Shown here piece after piece: positions 35,776 through 47,406 of a stretch of 64,000 nt of DNA; position 1 is the stretch's first letter; each line of letters opens with the position of its first letter. Both the position numbers and the translations under genes were made by a program. This DNA comes from Thermus hydrothermalis (GTDB lineage Bacteria > Deinococcota > Deinococci > Deinococcales > Thermaceae), in the NCBI RefSeq assembly GCF_022760925.1, contig NZ_JAKTNT010000009.1, positions 24,721-88,720 on the forward strand, given 5' to 3'. Below the pieces are notes generated by a model, which was not told the origin of the DNA, made no database searches, and saw only the letters and a program-made list of their open reading frames with translations.

Positions 35776-37365
35776 ATGGACCGCCTGAGCTATATCGGCA
35801 TCCAACCCAAGAAACAGGTCTTTTGGAACACCGTTTCCCCGGTGCTGGTGGAGCACACCCTGCGCCGAGGCGAGGGGTTTTTGGCCCATAAGGGCCCCTT
35901 GGTGGTGGACACCACTCCTTACACGGGGAGAAGCCCCAAGGACAAGTTCGTGGTGCGGGAGCCGGAGGTGGAGGGGGAGGTCTGGTGGGGGGAGGTGAAC
36001 CAACCCTTTGCCCCGGAGGCCTTCCAGGCCCTTTTGGAGCGGGTGGCCCAGTACCTTTCCGAAAGGGACCTCTATGTCCAGGACCTTTACGCCGGGGCGG
36101 ACAAGCGCTACCGCCTGGGGGTCCGGGTGGTGACGGAAAGCCCCTGGCACGCCCTTTTCGCCCGCAACATGTTCCTCTCCCCCCGGCACTTCCCCGAGGA
36201 CGACGAGGCGGAACGCTTCCAGCCTGGCTTCACCGTGGTCCACGCCCCCCACTTCCTGGCCGACCCCGAGCGGGACGGCACCCGGAGCGAGGTCTTCGTG
36301 GGCATCAGTTTTGGGCGGCGCCTCGTCCTCATCGTGGGCACCAAGTACGCCGGGGAGATTAAAAAGAGCATTTTCACGGTGATGAACTACCTGATGCCCA
36401 AGCAAGGGGTCTTCCCCATGCACGCCTCGGCCAACGTGGGGCGGGAGGGGGACGTGGCGGTCTTCTTCGGGCTCTCCGGCACGGGCAAGACCACCCTTTC
36501 CACCGACCCCGAAAGGCCCCTCATCGGGGACGACGAGCACGGCTGGAGCGAGGAGGGGGTCTTCAACTTTGAGGGGGGGTGCTACGCCAAGGTCATCCGC
36601 CTTTCCCCGGAGCACGAGCCCCTCATCTATAAGGCCTCCAATCAGTTTGAGGCCATCCTGGAAAACGTGGTGGTGAACCCGGAAACCCGCCGGGTGGAGT
36701 GGGACGACGACTCCAAGACGGAAAACACCCGCTCCTCCTACCCCATCGCCCACCTGGAGAACGTGGTGGAGTCCGGGGTGGCGGGCCACCCCAAGGCCAT
36801 CTTCTTCCTTTCCGCCGACGCCTACGGCGTCCTTCCCCCCATCGCCCGCCTCACCCCGGAGCAGGCCATGTACTACTTCCTCTCCGGCTACACCGCCCGG
36901 GTGGCGGGCACGGAGCGAGGCATCACCGAGCCCAGGGCCACCTTTTCCGCCTGCTTCGGGGCGCCCTTCCTTCCCCTGCACCCCGGGGTCTACGCCCGCA
37001 TGCTGGGGGAGAAGATCGCCCGCCACGGGCCTCGGGTCTACCTGGTGAACACGGGCTGGACCGGGGGGCCTTACGGGGTGGGGCGGCGCTTCCCCTTGCC
37101 CGTGACCCGGGCCCTCTTGCGGGCGGCGCTTAACGGGGTCCTCGAGGGCGTCCCCTACCGCCAGGACCCCATCTTTGGCTTTGAGGTGCCCCTGGAGGTG
37201 CCCGGGGTGCCCAAGGAGCTTCTGGACCCCCGGGGGACCTGGGAGGACAAGGAGGCCTACGACCGGCAGGCCCATAAGCTCGCCGCCCTCTTCCAGGAGA
37301 ACTTCCTAAAGTATGCGGATGGGGTGGACGAGGCCGTGCGCCGGGCCGGTCCCCGGGTGGGTTAA
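35776..37365 (+). CDS. pckA: Phosphoenolpyruvate carboxykinase (ATP)
   Basis: Converts oxaloacetate and ATP to phosphoenolpyruvate, the entry to gluconeogenesis, 529 residues. Kinase-1a P-loop [11 protein letters not shown], metal-site [17 protein letters not shown], the N-terminal TGRSPKDKF substrate motif, and ENTRSSYP are all present, defining the ATP-type enzyme. A GGAGGAGG Shine-Dalgarno precedes the ATG. A strong terminator follows. Confidence 0.97.
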   Translation: MDRLSYIGIQPKKQVFWNTVSPVLVEHTLRRGEGFLAHKGPLVVDTTPYTGRSPKDKFVVREPEVEGEVWWGEVNQPFAPEAFQALLERVAQYLSERDLYVQDLYAGADKRYRLGVRVVTESPWHALFARNMFLSPRHFPEDDEAERFQPGFTVVHAPHFLADPERDGTRSEVFVGISFGRRLVLIVGTKYAGEIKKSIFTVMNYLMPKQGVFPMHASANVGREGDVAVFFGLSGTGKTTLSTDPERPLIGDDEHGWSEEGVFNFEGGCYAKVIRLSPEHEPLIYKASNQFEAILENVVVNPETRRVEWDDDSKTENTRSSYPIAHLENVVESGVAGHPKAIFFLSADAYGVLPPIARLTPEQAMYYFLSGYTARVAGTERGITEPRATFSACFGAPFLPLHPGVYARMLGEKIARHGPRVYLVNTGWTGGPYGVGRRFPLPVTRALLRAALNGVLEGVPYRQDPIFGFEVPLEVPGVPKELLDPRGTWEDKEAYDRQAHKLAALFQENFLKYADGVDEAVRRAGPRVG

Positions 37366-37379
37366 GGGTTAGGCCTATT

Positions 37380-37409
37380 CCCCAGGCCCTTGCCAAATAG
37401 GGCCTGGGG
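37380..37409 (+). terminator. Terminator after pckA
   Basis: 11-bp stem CCCCAGGCCCT/AGGGCCTGGGG with an eight-base loop, followed by TATTAGG. Confidence 0.8.
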
Positions 37410-37516
37410 GTATTAGGCTCCTAGGTGGCGGAAATGGTAGGGACAAATGTACTTCACCCCCGGCGGAAACCTTTTGGCAGAATGGTAGGCGCTACCGTCT
37501 GGGGGACGGGTTTCCT

Positions 37517-39337
37517 ATGAGCCAGACCTGGTTTAGCCGCTACGCCTGGGGAATACTCCTTTGGAACGTCCTGGTGGCCCTTTGGGGGGCCTACGTGCGG
37601 GCCACGGGCTCGGGGGCGGGGTGTGGGGCCCACTGGCCCACCTGCAACGGGGAGATCATCCCCCGAAGCCCCCAGGTGGAAACCCTCATTGAGTTCACCC
37701 ACCGGGCCACCTCGGGCTTGGCCTTCCTATCTGTCCTCTTCCTCCTCGTCCTGGCCCTGCGCGCCTTGCCCAAGGGGCATCCCGCCCGGTTTGGCGCTGG
37801 GCTTTCCTTCCTCTTCATGGTCACGGAAAGCCTCGTGGGGGCCTCCCTGGTCCTCTTCGGCTGGACCGCCCACAACGTGAGCGCCGAGCGGGCCGTGGTG
37901 CAGATGGTCCACCTGGCCAACACCTACTTCCTCCTGGCCGCCCTGGCCCTCACCGCCTGGTGGGCCTCGGGAGGTGCCCCTTTGCGCCTGAGGGGCCAAG
38001 GGGCGGTGGGGTGGGCCCTCCTTCTTGGGCTACTCGCCCTCCTTTTCCTGGGCATGAGCGGGGCGGTCACCGCCCTGGGGGACCTCCTTTTCCCCGTGCG
38101 GAACACCCTGGAGGCCCTGGAACGCTCCTTAACCCCGGGGGAGCACTTCCTGGTGCGCCTTAGGGTGCTCCACCCCCTCATCGCCGTGAGCGTGGGGCTT
38201 TACGTGGTCTTCGCCGGCTTCCTCGTGGCCCACCTCCGCCCCTCGGAGGCCACGAGGCGCCTGGCCCAGGGCCTGGCCTACCTCTACGGGGTCCAGCTTT
38301 TGGCGGGCTTGGTGAACGTCTGGCTCAAGGCCCCCGTGTGGATGCAGATCCTCCACCTCTTCCTGGCCTACGCCGTGTGGCTTCTCTTTGTCCTCCTCAT
38401 GGCCTCGAGCCTGGCCCAAGGGACGAGGCGGGTGGAGCTAGGGGAGGGCCAGGGGGCCCAGGTCCACCGGGGCACCGGGGGGGCCACCTGGAAGGACTAC
38501 TTGGCCCTCACCAAGCCCAGGGTCATCAGCCTTCTCCTCCTCACCACCCTCCTCGCCATGCTCATCGCCGCCAAGGGGTGGCCGGGGACCGGGCTTTTCC
38601 TGGCGGTGGCCCTGGGCGGCTACCTAATGGCGGGAGCGGCCAACGCCATCAACATGGTGGTGGACCGGGACATTGACGCCCGCATGAAGCGTACCGCCAA
38701 AAGGCCCACGGTGACCCAGAAAATCTCCAGCCGTGATGCCCTCCTTTTCGCCTTCGCCCTCGCCCTCTTGGGCTTTGGCCTCCTTTGGTGGTCCGCCAAC
38801 CTCCTCACCGCCACCCTGGCCCTTATGGGCCTCATCTGGTACGTTCTGGTCTACACCCTTTACCTCAAGCGGCGCACCTGGCAGAACATCGTCATCGGCG
38901 GGGCGGCGGGGGCCTTCCCGCCCTTGGTGGGCTGGGCGGCGGTGACGGGGGAGCTGAACCTCTTCGCCTGGTACCTCTTCGCCCTCATCTTCTTCTGGAC
39001 CCCCGTGCACTTCTGGGCCTTGGCCCTCATGATCCAGGACGACTACCGGGCGGTGGGGGTGCCCATGCTGCCCGTGGTCCTGGGGGAGCGGGTCACGGTG
39101 ATGCAGATCGCCCTTTACGCCCTCCTCACCGCCTTGATCTCCCTCATGCCCCTTCTTTTGGGCGAGTTGGGCCTGGTCTACCTCCTCCTCAGCCTGGCCC
39201 TGAACGCCCTCTTGTTGCTCAAGGCCCTTGCCCTCTACCGCCAGCCCGAGCGGAGGACGGCGGTTTCGCTGTATAAATACTCCATGCTCTACCTGGCCCT
39301 CTTGTTCGTGGCCATGGCGGTGGACCGGGTGCTTTAG
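37517..39337 (+). CDS. ctaA-ctaB: Fused haem A synthase / haem O synthase
   Basis: One 606-residue membrane protein doing both steps from haem B to haem A. Residues 1 to about 310 are CtaA-like, with the haem-ligating histidines in [26 protein letters not shown] and ILHLFLAYA. From about 320 ([20 protein letters not shown]) it is CtaB, the farnesyltransferase, with the two prenyl-diphosphate motifs [15 protein letters not shown] and [13 protein letters not shown]. The fusion is known in Thermus. It leads the caa3 oxidase operon and supplies its haem. Confidence 0.93.
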   Translation: MSQTWFSRYAWGILLWNVLVALWGAYVRATGSGAGCGAHWPTCNGEIIPRSPQVETLIEFTHRATSGLAFLSVLFLLVLALRALPKGHPARFGAGLSFLFMVTESLVGASLVLFGWTAHNVSAERAVVQMVHLANTYFLLAALALTAWWASGGAPLRLRGQGAVGWALLLGLLALLFLGMSGAVTALGDLLFPVRNTLEALERSLTPGEHFLVRLRVLHPLIAVSVGLYVVFAGFLVAHLRPSEATRRLAQGLAYLYGVQLLAGLVNVWLKAPVWMQILHLFLAYAVWLLFVLLMASSLAQGTRRVELGEGQGAQVHRGTGGATWKDYLALTKPRVISLLLLTTLLAMLIAAKGWPGTGLFLAVALGGYLMAGAANAINMVVDRDIDARMKRTAKRPTVTQKISSRDALLFAFALALLGFGLLWWSANLLTATLALMGLIWYVLVYTLYLKRRTWQNIVIGGAAGAFPPLVGWAAVTGELNLFAWYLFALIFFWTPVHFWALALMIQDDYRAVGVPMLPVVLGERVTVMQIALYALLTALISLMPLLLGELGLVYLLLSLALNALLLLKALALYRQPERRTAVSLYKYSMLYLALLFVAMAVDRVL

Positions 39338-39348
39338 GGAGGGAGTGG

Positions 39349-40362
39349 ATGAAGCGAGCGTTTGCGGCCCTAAGTCTTTTCGGTTTAGTCCTAGCCCAGG
39401 AGGCCCACCGGGTGGCCATCACCCACCCCTTTTCCCCGGTGAACCGGGAAACCAACCACCTCCTGGTCTGGGTCCTGGTCTTCTCCGTGCTCATCTTCGG
39501 CGTGGTGGCGGGCGCCTTGGCCTACATCACCTGGAAGTTCCGCGCCCACCCGGGCCAGCAGGGCGAGCCGCCCCAGATCCACGGGAACGACCGCCTCGAG
39601 GTCATCTGGACCCTGATCCCCCTGGCCATCATCCTGGTCCTCTTTGGCCTCACGGCCCGGGCCCTCATCCAGGTGAACCAACCCATCCCGGGGGCCATGA
39701 AGGTGGAGGTCACGGGGTACCAGTTCTGGTGGGACTTTAACTATGCGGAGCTTGGCTTCCGCAACTCCAACGAGCTCATCCTGCCCGTGGGGGTGCCGGT
39801 GGAGCTGGAGGTGACCTCCAAGGACGTGATCCACTCCTTCTGGGTGCCGGGCCTTGTGGGCAAGCAAGACGCCATTCCGGGACAAAAGACTCGGATACGT
39901 TTTGTAGCGGAGAAGCCGGGCAACTATTACGGCTTCTGCGCCGAGCTCTGTGGGCCAAGCCACGCCCGCATGCTCTTCCGGGTCTTGGTGGTGCCCAAGG
40001 AGGAGTTTGAGCGCTTCGTGGAGGCGGCCAAGAACTACACCCCCCCCGTGGCCGACGCCCGTGGGCAGGAGGTGTTCCAGCAAAACTGCATGGCCTGCCA
40101 TGGGGTGCAGGGGAAGATGCCCCCGGCGGTCATCGGTCCCGAACTCGCTTTCGTGGGGAACCGGGTGAGCCTGGGGGCGGGTATCGTGGACAATACCCCT
40201 GAGCACCTCAAGGCATGGATCAAGGACCCCGCCGCCATGAAGCCTGGGGTCAAGATGCCGGGCTTCCCCCAGCTTTCCGAGGAGGACTTGGACGCCTTGG
40301 TGCGCTACCTGGAGGGGCTTAAGGTGGAGGGCTTTGACTTCAAGGCCCTGCCCAAGTTCTAG
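39349..40362 (+). CDS. ctaC: caa3 oxidase subunit II with fused cytochrome c
   Basis: The 337 residues carry a signal peptide, two transmembrane helices (about 38-58 and 85-105), the periplasmic CuA domain (VIHSFWVPGL and CAELCGPSHARM) and, after about residue 225, a cytochrome c domain with CMACH and a likely axial Met in VKMPGFP. The fused cytochrome defines caa3-type oxidases and removes the need for a separate carrier at this step. It sits 11 bases after the haem synthase gene and 12 before the subunit I gene. Confidence 0.96.
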   Translation: MKRAFAALSLFGLVLAQEAHRVAITHPFSPVNRETNHLLVWVLVFSVLIFGVVAGALAYITWKFRAHPGQQGEPPQIHGNDRLEVIWTLIPLAIILVLFGLTARALIQVNQPIPGAMKVEVTGYQFWWDFNYAELGFRNSNELILPVGVPVELEVTSKDVIHSFWVPGLVGKQDAIPGQKTRIRFVAEKPGNYYGFCAELCGPSHARMLFRVLVVPKEEFERFVEAAKNYTPPVADARGQEVFQQNCMACHGVQGKMPPAVIGPELAFVGNRVSLGAGIVDNTPEHLKAWIKDPAAMKPGVKMPGFPQLSEEDLDALVRYLEGLKVEGFDFKALPKF

Positions 40363-42750
<2,388 letters not shown>

Positions 42751-42768
42751 GGCCACCAACCCCCTTTT

Positions 42769-42794
42769 CCCCCGCCCTTGGCGGGGGATTTTGC
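42769..42794 (+). terminator. Terminator after the caa3 operon
   Basis: 7-bp stem CCCCCGC/GCGGGGG with a five-base loop, then ATTTTGC. Confidence 0.75.
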
Positions 42795-42808
42795 TATTTA
42801 AGGGAGAG

Positions 42809-43510
42809 ATGCGGCTTTTGGTGGTGGACTTTGACTACTTTTTCCCCGTGCCCCAGGACTCCCGCCAGCCCGAGGCTCACCTCTACGCCTGGGCCCATTT
42901 TGAAACCCCTTACTACCTTCAGGAGGCTTGGGAGGCCCGGGCTTTAGCCTTCTTGCTCCGGGGCCTACCCTTGCCCGAGGCCCAGGGATGGGAGGGGTTT
43001 TGGGAGCGCTTTTGCTTTGCCCCGGGGGCCCGGCTTTTCTACGCTGACTCCAACGCCCTGGCTTTCCACCCTAGGGTGCGGGAGGGGGTGGAGGAGGTGG
43101 TGCTCTTTGACGCCCACCACGATGCCGGATACCGCCCTTTGGGGGAAGAGCCCGCCTGCGACGACTGGATGGTTTTCTATGCCCGCCAAGGGGCGAGGCT
43201 TACCCTTTACTACCCCCCCTGGCGGGACCCCTCCTTGGAGCCCGAGCCCCAGGTGCCCGTGGTGCGGCTTCTGGACCCGGGGGGAAAGGTGGAGGGGGTT
43301 TTCCACCGCGCCTTCCTCTGCCGCAGCGGGGCCTGGGTGCCCCCGTGGGTGGACCCCGCCTTTTTCGCCTTTTTGGAGGCGGCCCCCTTGCCCAAGGAGG
43401 CGCTAGAACCCGTGAAGCCCAGGGAGTTACGGGTGGAAGCCCTAAAGGCCAGGGTGCGGGAGGAGGGGCTTGGCCTTTGGATCATGGACGCCTTGCGCAA
43501 GCCTCGCTAG
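42809..43510 (+). CDS. UPF0489/arginase-like hypothetical protein
   Basis: Not firmly recognised. The 233 residues contain DFDYFFPV at the N-terminus and VVLFDAHHDAGY near residue 95, an Asp-His-rich strand end like the dimetal site of arginase-fold proteins. No signal peptide or membrane helix. It has its own ATG 15 bases after the caa3 terminator, with GGGAGAG upstream. The last codons contain the -35 of the tRNA-Lys promoter. Confidence 0.65.
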   Translation: MRLLVVDFDYFFPVPQDSRQPEAHLYAWAHFETPYYLQEAWEARALAFLLRGLPLPEAQGWEGFWERFCFAPGARLFYADSNALAFHPRVREGVEEVVLFDAHHDAGYRPLGEEPACDDWMVFYARQGARLTLYYPPWRDPSLEPEPQVPVVRLLDPGGKVEGVFHRAFLCRSGAWVPPWVDPAFFAFLEAAPLPKEALEPVKPRELRVEALKARVREEGLGLWIMDALRKPR

Positions 43511-43521
43511 AGGGCTATAAT
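43493..43521 (+). promoter_or_regulatory. tRNA-Lys promoter
   Basis: TTGCGC (43493-43498), 17 bases, then consensus TATAAT (43516-43521), 13 bases before the tRNA 5' end. Confidence 0.8.
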
Positions 43522-43534
43522 CGCTAGGGCTTGG

Positions 43535-43610
43535 GGGCCGTTAGCTCAGCTGGCAGAGCAACCGACTTTTAATCGGTAGGTCGCAGGTTCGAATCCTGCA
43601 CGGCCCACCA
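43535..43610 (+). tRNA. trnK: tRNA-Lys (TTT)
   Basis: 76 bases with encoded CCA. Acceptor arms GGGCCGT/ACGGCCC pair fully; the anticodon arm ACCGA-CTTTTAA-TCGGT gives anticodon TTT; the T arm contains GTTCGAATC. The TTCGAA here is one of the few TCGA sites outside CCTCGAGG. Confidence 0.97.
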
Positions 43611-43618
43611 CCCAAAGA

Positions 43619-43645
43619 AAACCCCCGGGGAGCACCCGGGGGTTT
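43619..43645. terminator. Shared terminator of two convergent tRNA genes
   Basis: 11-bp stem AAACCCCCGGG/CCCGGGGGTTT with a five-base loop. On the minus strand it is followed by TTTTCTTT-like bases, so it can stop both transcripts. Confidence 0.85.
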
Positions 43646-43647
43646 CT

Positions 43648-43724
43648 TGGCGGGCCCGAGAGGATTCGAACCCCTGACCTGCTGATCCGTAGTCAGCCGC
43701 TCTATCCAACTGAGCTACGGGCCC
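43648..43724 (-). tRNA. trnR: tRNA-Arg (ACG)
   Basis: 77 bases with encoded CCA. Acceptor GGGCCCG/CGGGCCC, anticodon arm GCTGA-CTACGGA-TCAGC giving anticodon ACG (read as ICG after deamination), T arm with GTTCGAATC. Convergent with tRNA-Lys. Confidence 0.97.
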
Positions 43725-43736
43725 AAGCCGAACCTA

Positions 43737-43766
43737 AAGGTAGCACGAAGGGGTTCTTGCTGTCAA
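43737..43766 (-). promoter_or_regulatory. tRNA-Arg promoter
   Basis: Minus strand TTGACA (43766-43761), 18 bases, TACCTT (43742-43737). Confidence 0.75.
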
Positions 43767-43863
43767 TTGGTGCGGTTTCTCTAGGTCCTTCCTGCCCGAG
43801 CCCGCTTTCCGGGATAGGGGAGTTGGAAGGCAGGCATCCCTCGGGTAGGCCCTGAAAGGGCGC

Positions 43864-44271
43864 CTATGGGTTTTTCCCATATACCACCAAGGTATCGGCG
43901 ATGAGGTCGTGCCACGCTTGGCGTTTGGGATGGAAGAAGGCCCAGAAGTAGCCGAGTAGAAGGGGCAGGGTGGAAAGGGTCTTGCCCACCACCTCCCGCA
44001 TGAAGGCTGTGAGCCAGTCCACCGGTTTGCCGTCCAGCCGCACCACCTTTATCCCCAGGAGCATTTTTCCGGGGGTGGCCCCATAAAGGGCGGTGAAGGC
44101 CACGTAGTAGGCCCAGCCGGGAAGCCACTGAAAGAGGAGGTCCTGGGCTAAGGTGGTGGGGCCCAAGGGGTTTACCCCTGCTAGGGCCATGAGGAGGAGG
44201 GAGAGGGGCACGAGGATCAGGCTGTCCAGCAAAGAAGCCACGAGCCGCCGCCAGGGGCTTGCCACTACCAT
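43864..44271 (-). CDS. RDD-family membrane protein
   Basis: The 135 residues begin SPWRRLVASLLDSLILVPLS, the Arg-Asp signature of RDD proteins in the first helix, followed by a second helix with YGATPGKMLLGIKVVR and a third near the C-terminus with HDLIADTLVV. Function is unknown; some RDD proteins act as ion antiporters. Its start overlaps the end of sppA by seven bases, so the two are cotranscribed. Confidence 0.85.
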   Translation of the reverse strand: MVVASPWRRLVASLLDSLILVPLSLLLMALAGVNPLGPTTLAQDLLFQWLPGWAYYVAFTALYGATPGKMLLGIKVVRLDGKPVDWLTAFMREVVGKTLSTLPLLLGYFWAFFHPKRQAWHDLIADTLVVYGKNP

Positions 44272-45194
44272 AGCCCACCTCCCAGATAACGGTATTCCAG
44301 GCGGAAGCGGCTCTGCGAGAGGAGGCCAAGGAGCGCTTCCGCCTCGCTCAGGCCAAGGGGGTTATCCTCGCCAACGAGCTCCTGGAGGAGGCCCTTGGGC
44401 TTCTCATACCGCACGAGCTGGAAGGCGCTGAGGCCAGCGAGCTCCGCCGCCCTTTTGGCGGCGTCCTCCAGGTAGCCTTCCCGGTCTGCAAGGCCCAGGG
44501 CCACCGCTTGCTTGCCCGAGTAGATGCGGCCATCCGCCAGTGCCCGCACCCTTTCCAGGGGAAGGTTTCTTCCCTCGGCCACCCGCTTGAGGAAGAGCTC
44601 GTAGGCTTCCCGCATGTAGGCCTTTAGCACCGCTTTCTCCTCCGGGGTCAGGGGCTTGAGTCCGGAGGCCATGTCCTTGAGGGCGCCCTCCTTCAGGACT
44701 TCCACCCTGAGGCCCAGCTTTTCCAGAAGGCCGCTCACCTCGGGAATGACGGAGATGACCCCGATGGAACCCGTGAGGGCCGTCGGTGGGGTGAAGATTT
44801 CCTGGGCGGCGGTGGCGGCGTAGTAGCCGCCGCTTGCTGCCACGCTGCCGAAAGCAGCCACGAGGGGCTTGGCCTCTGCCACGGCCTTCAGGGCTCGGTG
44901 GATGGCTTCGGTTTCCGTGACCCCGCCCCCAGGGCTGTCCACCCGGAGGACCACGGCCCGGACGGTTTCGTCCTCCCGGGCTTGGCGCGCTTGGGAGAGA
45001 AAGTCCTCCAAGGCTTTGCCTGTGGGGATGCTCCCCTTTAGCTCCAGGAGGAGGACCTTTTCCCCTGCGCCGTAAAGGGGGGCTTCCCGCCAGGCCCGGT
45101 TTTCCCGGGAGGCGGTAAGGCGTCCTAGGCCTACCGCCACGAGGGCTAGGACCAAAAGAAAGAGAAAAAGGGCTAGCCAACGTTTTCGGTTCAT
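44265..45194 (-). CDS. sppA: Signal peptide peptidase SppA
   Basis: Membrane-anchored serine protease that degrades cleaved signal peptides, 309 residues. An N-terminal helix (about 7-24) anchors it. The catalytic Ser is probably Ser121 (GSVAASGGYYAA) and the general base Lys173 (EGALKDMASGLKP); the 52-residue spacing equals that of the Bacillus enzyme. LRVDSPGGGV is the S49 family oxyanion region. A TTTACT six bases before the ATG with a -35 TTGTCT implies a leaderless mRNA. Confidence 0.92.
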   Translation of the reverse strand: MNRKRWLALFLFLLVLALVAVGLGRLTASRENRAWREAPLYGAGEKVLLLELKGSIPTGKALEDFLSQARQAREDETVRAVVLRVDSPGGGVTETEAIHRALKAVAEAKPLVAAFGSVAASGGYYAATAAQEIFTPPTALTGSIGVISVIPEVSGLLEKLGLRVEVLKEGALKDMASGLKPLTPEEKAVLKAYMREAYELFLKRVAEGRNLPLERVRALADGRIYSGKQAVALGLADREGYLEDAAKRAAELAGLSAFQLVRYEKPKGLLQELVGEDNPLGLSEAEALLGLLSQSRFRLEYRYLGGGLW

Positions 45195-45200
45195 GTCCCC

Positions 45201-45229
45201 AGTAAAACACCCGGTGTTCCAGAAGACAA
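45201..45229 (-). promoter_or_regulatory. sppA promoter with palindrome in the spacer
   Basis: Minus strand TTGTCT (45229-45224), 17 bases, TTTACT (45206-45201), then six bases to the ATG. The spacer contains the 11-base palindrome ACACCcGGTGT (45207-45217), and CCGGTGT recurs about 20 bases further upstream. Confidence 0.65.
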
Positions 45230-45333
45230 CCGGTGTGGCTTGGGGGCAAAGCCCGGCTAGCCCGGGATGGCTGGACCCACGAAGGGGCGGGTCTAAAGGG
45301 GAAGGGCGGAAGCTTGCAAAAGCACCAGAAGGT

Positions 45334-45720
45334 CTACGGTTCCGAGGTTTCGCCTATCGGCATCATCCCCCGGCTTTTGGTCACCTCAGCGTACACGTCA
45401 CGGAAAACGCCCGGGATGGGGGCGTGGGGCTTGTGCACCCGCACCCGCACTCCCTGAAGGCGGGGAAAGGCCGCCAGAAGGGCCTCCGCCAGGTGGTCCG
45501 CCAGGGCCTCAATGAGGTAGAAGCGGCGGTGGCGCACCGCCTCCTCCACCAAGGCGTAGACGGCGGCGTAGTCCACCGTCTCCTCCAGCCGGTCCCCCTT
45601 GCCCTCAAAGGCCACGGTAAGCCAGAGGTCCACCACAAACCGGGCCCCAAGCCGCCCCTCCTCGGGCATAACCCCGTGGCGGCCATAAAACTCCAACCCC
45701 AAAAGCGCAATGGTCCCCAC
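45334..45720 (-). CDS. folB: Dihydroneopterin aldolase
   Basis: Folate pathway enzyme splitting dihydroneopterin to hydroxymethyl-dihydropterin, 128 residues. N-terminal LLGLEFYGRHGVMPEE and the middle ETVDYAAVYALVEEAV are family motifs, with VRVHKPHAPIPG near the C-terminus. GTG start, three bases after the folP stop, so folP-folB form one operon. The 139 bases between folB and sppA (45195-45333) hold only the sppA promoter. Confidence 0.92.
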   Translation of the reverse strand: MGTIALLGLEFYGRHGVMPEEGRLGARFVVDLWLTVAFEGKGDRLEETVDYAAVYALVEEAVRHRRFYLIEALADHLAEALLAAFPRLQGVRVRVHKPHAPIPGVFRDVYAEVTKSRGMMPIGETSEP

Positions 45721-45723
45721 GCC

Positions 45724-46542
45724 TCACCCCAAAAGGGCATGCCACACGGCAAGGGCCTCCCGGTGGGCGGCCACATCGTGCACCCGGAGGATCCTCGCCC
45801 CCTTCAGGACGGCGAAGAGGTGGGCAGCCACAGAGCCCACTAGGCGCCTATCGGGCACCTCCACCCCCGTGAGTTCCCCGATGGTGCGCTTGCGGGATAG
45901 CCCCACCAGCACCGGGTGCCCCAGGGCCACGATCTCCTCCAGGCGCTTTAGGAGGGCGAGGTTGTGCTCCAAAAGTTTCCCGAAGCCAAACCCTGGGTCC
46001 AGGACCACCTGGGGCACCCCAGCGCGTAGGGCCCTTTCCGCCTGGGCCTTGAGGAAGTCCCGCACCTCCCGCACCACGTCCCCGTAGCGGGCGTGGGCCA
46101 TCATGGTCTTGGGGTCGGGCATGGGCATGTGCATGATGACGGCGGGCACCCCGAACCGGGCAGCCAGGGCCACCATGCGCTCGTCCCGAAGGCCCGTCAC
46201 GTCGTTCAGGAGGTGGGCGCCAAGCTTTAGGGCCTCCTCCGCCACCTCGGGCTTGCGGGTGTCCACGCTCACCGGCACCCCCAAGGTCAAGACCGCCTCC
46301 AGCACCGGGAGAAGCCTCCTTTTCTCCTCCTCCACGGGCACGGGGTCCGCCCCGGGCCGGGTGGACTCGGCCCCCAGGTCCAGGATGTCCGCCCCCTCCG
46401 CCACCATGGCCTTGGCCCGCGCCAAGGCCTTTTCCGGGTCCAGGTAGCGCCCCCCATCGGAGAAGGAGTCGGGGGTCAGGTTGAGGATGCCCATGAGGAG
46501 GGGGCGGTCCAAGGGAAGGGCGCGGTCCCGAAGCCTAAGCAC
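45724..46542 (-). CDS. folP: Dihydropteroate synthase
   Basis: Joins hydroxymethyl-dihydropterin diphosphate and p-aminobenzoate; target of sulfonamides. The 272 residues include MGILNLTPDSFSDGG, the diphosphate loop GAESTRPGA, VSVDTRKPEVAEEAL, DPGFGFGK and VGLSRKRTIG. It starts at a GTG with consensus TATAAT six bases upstream, hence leaderless. Twenty bases separate it from the divergent stress-protein gene. Confidence 0.95.
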   Translation of the reverse strand: MLRLRDRALPLDRPLLMGILNLTPDSFSDGGRYLDPEKALARAKAMVAEGADILDLGAESTRPGADPVPVEEEKRRLLPVLEAVLTLGVPVSVDTRKPEVAEEALKLGAHLLNDVTGLRDERMVALAARFGVPAVIMHMPMPDPKTMMAHARYGDVVREVRDFLKAQAERALRAGVPQVVLDPGFGFGKLLEHNLALLKRLEEIVALGHPVLVGLSRKRTIGELTGVEVPDRRLVGSVAAHLFAVLKGARILRVHDVAAHREALAVWHALLG

Positions 46543-46562
46543 GTTTGGATTATAGTGAACGC
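46543..46562. promoter_or_regulatory. Overlapping divergent -10 elements, folP/usp
   Basis: Minus-strand TATAAT (46554-46549) is six bases before GTG 46542. Plus-strand TATAGT (46551-46556) is six bases before ATG 46563. They share four base pairs in a 20-base intergenic region. Confidence 0.7.
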
Positions 46563-47396
46563 ATGCGGCTCCTGGCGGCGGTGGACCTGGGAGAGGCCCT
46601 CGAGGCCCTGGTGGCCACGGCCCGCCACCTGGAAAGGGGGCTTGGGGTGGAGGCCGAGCTTTTGCACGTGGTGCCCACCCCTTACTTTGACGCCCTGGCC
46701 CAACGCTTCCCCGAGCTAAAGGAGGCCTTGGCGGCCGCCCTGGAGCAGGCGGAGGCCAAGGTGCGGGAGGCCCTTTCGGCCACGGGGATAAGGGCCACGG
46801 TCCTCCGGGGCTTTCCCGCCCAGGTGGTGGCGGGGGAGGCGCAAAAAAGCCGCCTGGTCCTCCTGGGGCAACGGGCTACGGGGACCCTCGAGGCCCTGGC
46901 CCGGGGCGGCCTGGCCCGCTACCTCCTCCACCGGGGGGAGGTGCCCGTCCTCCTCCTGCCCAAGGCCCTGACCCATATCCGGCGCATCGCCGTGGGCCTG
47001 GACGAAAGCCCAGCGGCCCTCGCCGCCTTCCGGGTGGCGGAGGCCTGGGGCAAGGCCTTGGGGGCCGAGGTCTTCGCCCTCCACCTGGTGAGCGGCAAGG
47101 GGGGGTGTTGCTTCCCCACCTACCTGGACCCGGAAAGGCTTTCCCTGGCGGAGGTGTTGGAGCGGGCCAAAGCCTTCCTGGGAGGCCTCCTCAAGGCCAC
47201 GGGGGTGGTGGAGGTTTCCCCGGGAGAGGACGAGCTGGACCTGGTGCGCCTGGCCCAGGCCCGGCAAGCCGACCTCTTGGTCCTGGGCTCCAAGGCCAAA
47301 AGCACCTGGCGCCACCGCCTTGGGCGCATGGTAGAGGCGCTTTCCACCCAAAGCCCCCTGCCCCTTTTGGTGGTGCCCGAGGCCACGGTCTGGTAA
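46563..47396 (+). CDS. Tandem universal stress protein (two UspA domains)
   Basis: The 277 residues hold two UspA domains, about 1-140 and 141-277. Domain 1 ends VLLGQRATGTLEALARGG and PVLLLPKA in parts; domain 2 starts RRIAVGLDESPAALAAFRVA and ends LLVLGSKAK and PLLVVPEA. The G-x2-G-x9-G ATP motif is only loosely kept in both. ATG 46563 begins MRLLAAVDLGE. Likely stress or persistence role, not specific. Confidence 0.85.
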   Translation: MRLLAAVDLGEALEALVATARHLERGLGVEAELLHVVPTPYFDALAQRFPELKEALAAALEQAEAKVREALSATGIRATVLRGFPAQVVAGEAQKSRLVLLGQRATGTLEALARGGLARYLLHRGEVPVLLLPKALTHIRRIAVGLDESPAALAAFRVAEAWGKALGAEVFALHLVSGKGGCCFPTYLDPERLSLAEVLERAKAFLGGLLKATGVVEVSPGEDELDLVRLAQARQADLLVLGSKAKSTWRHRLGRMVEALSTQSPLPLLVVPEATVW

Positions 47397-47406
47397 GGTA
47401 AAGCCC

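Noticed and set aside
35692..37275. Minus-strand 527-codon frame opposite pckA
   Set aside because: Antisense artefact; pckA is unambiguous on the plus strand.
37484..37496. Small inverted repeat GGTAGgcgCTACC upstream of ctaA-ctaB as an operator
   Set aside because: Only 5-base arms and no clear promoter to relate it to; likely chance in GC-rich DNA.
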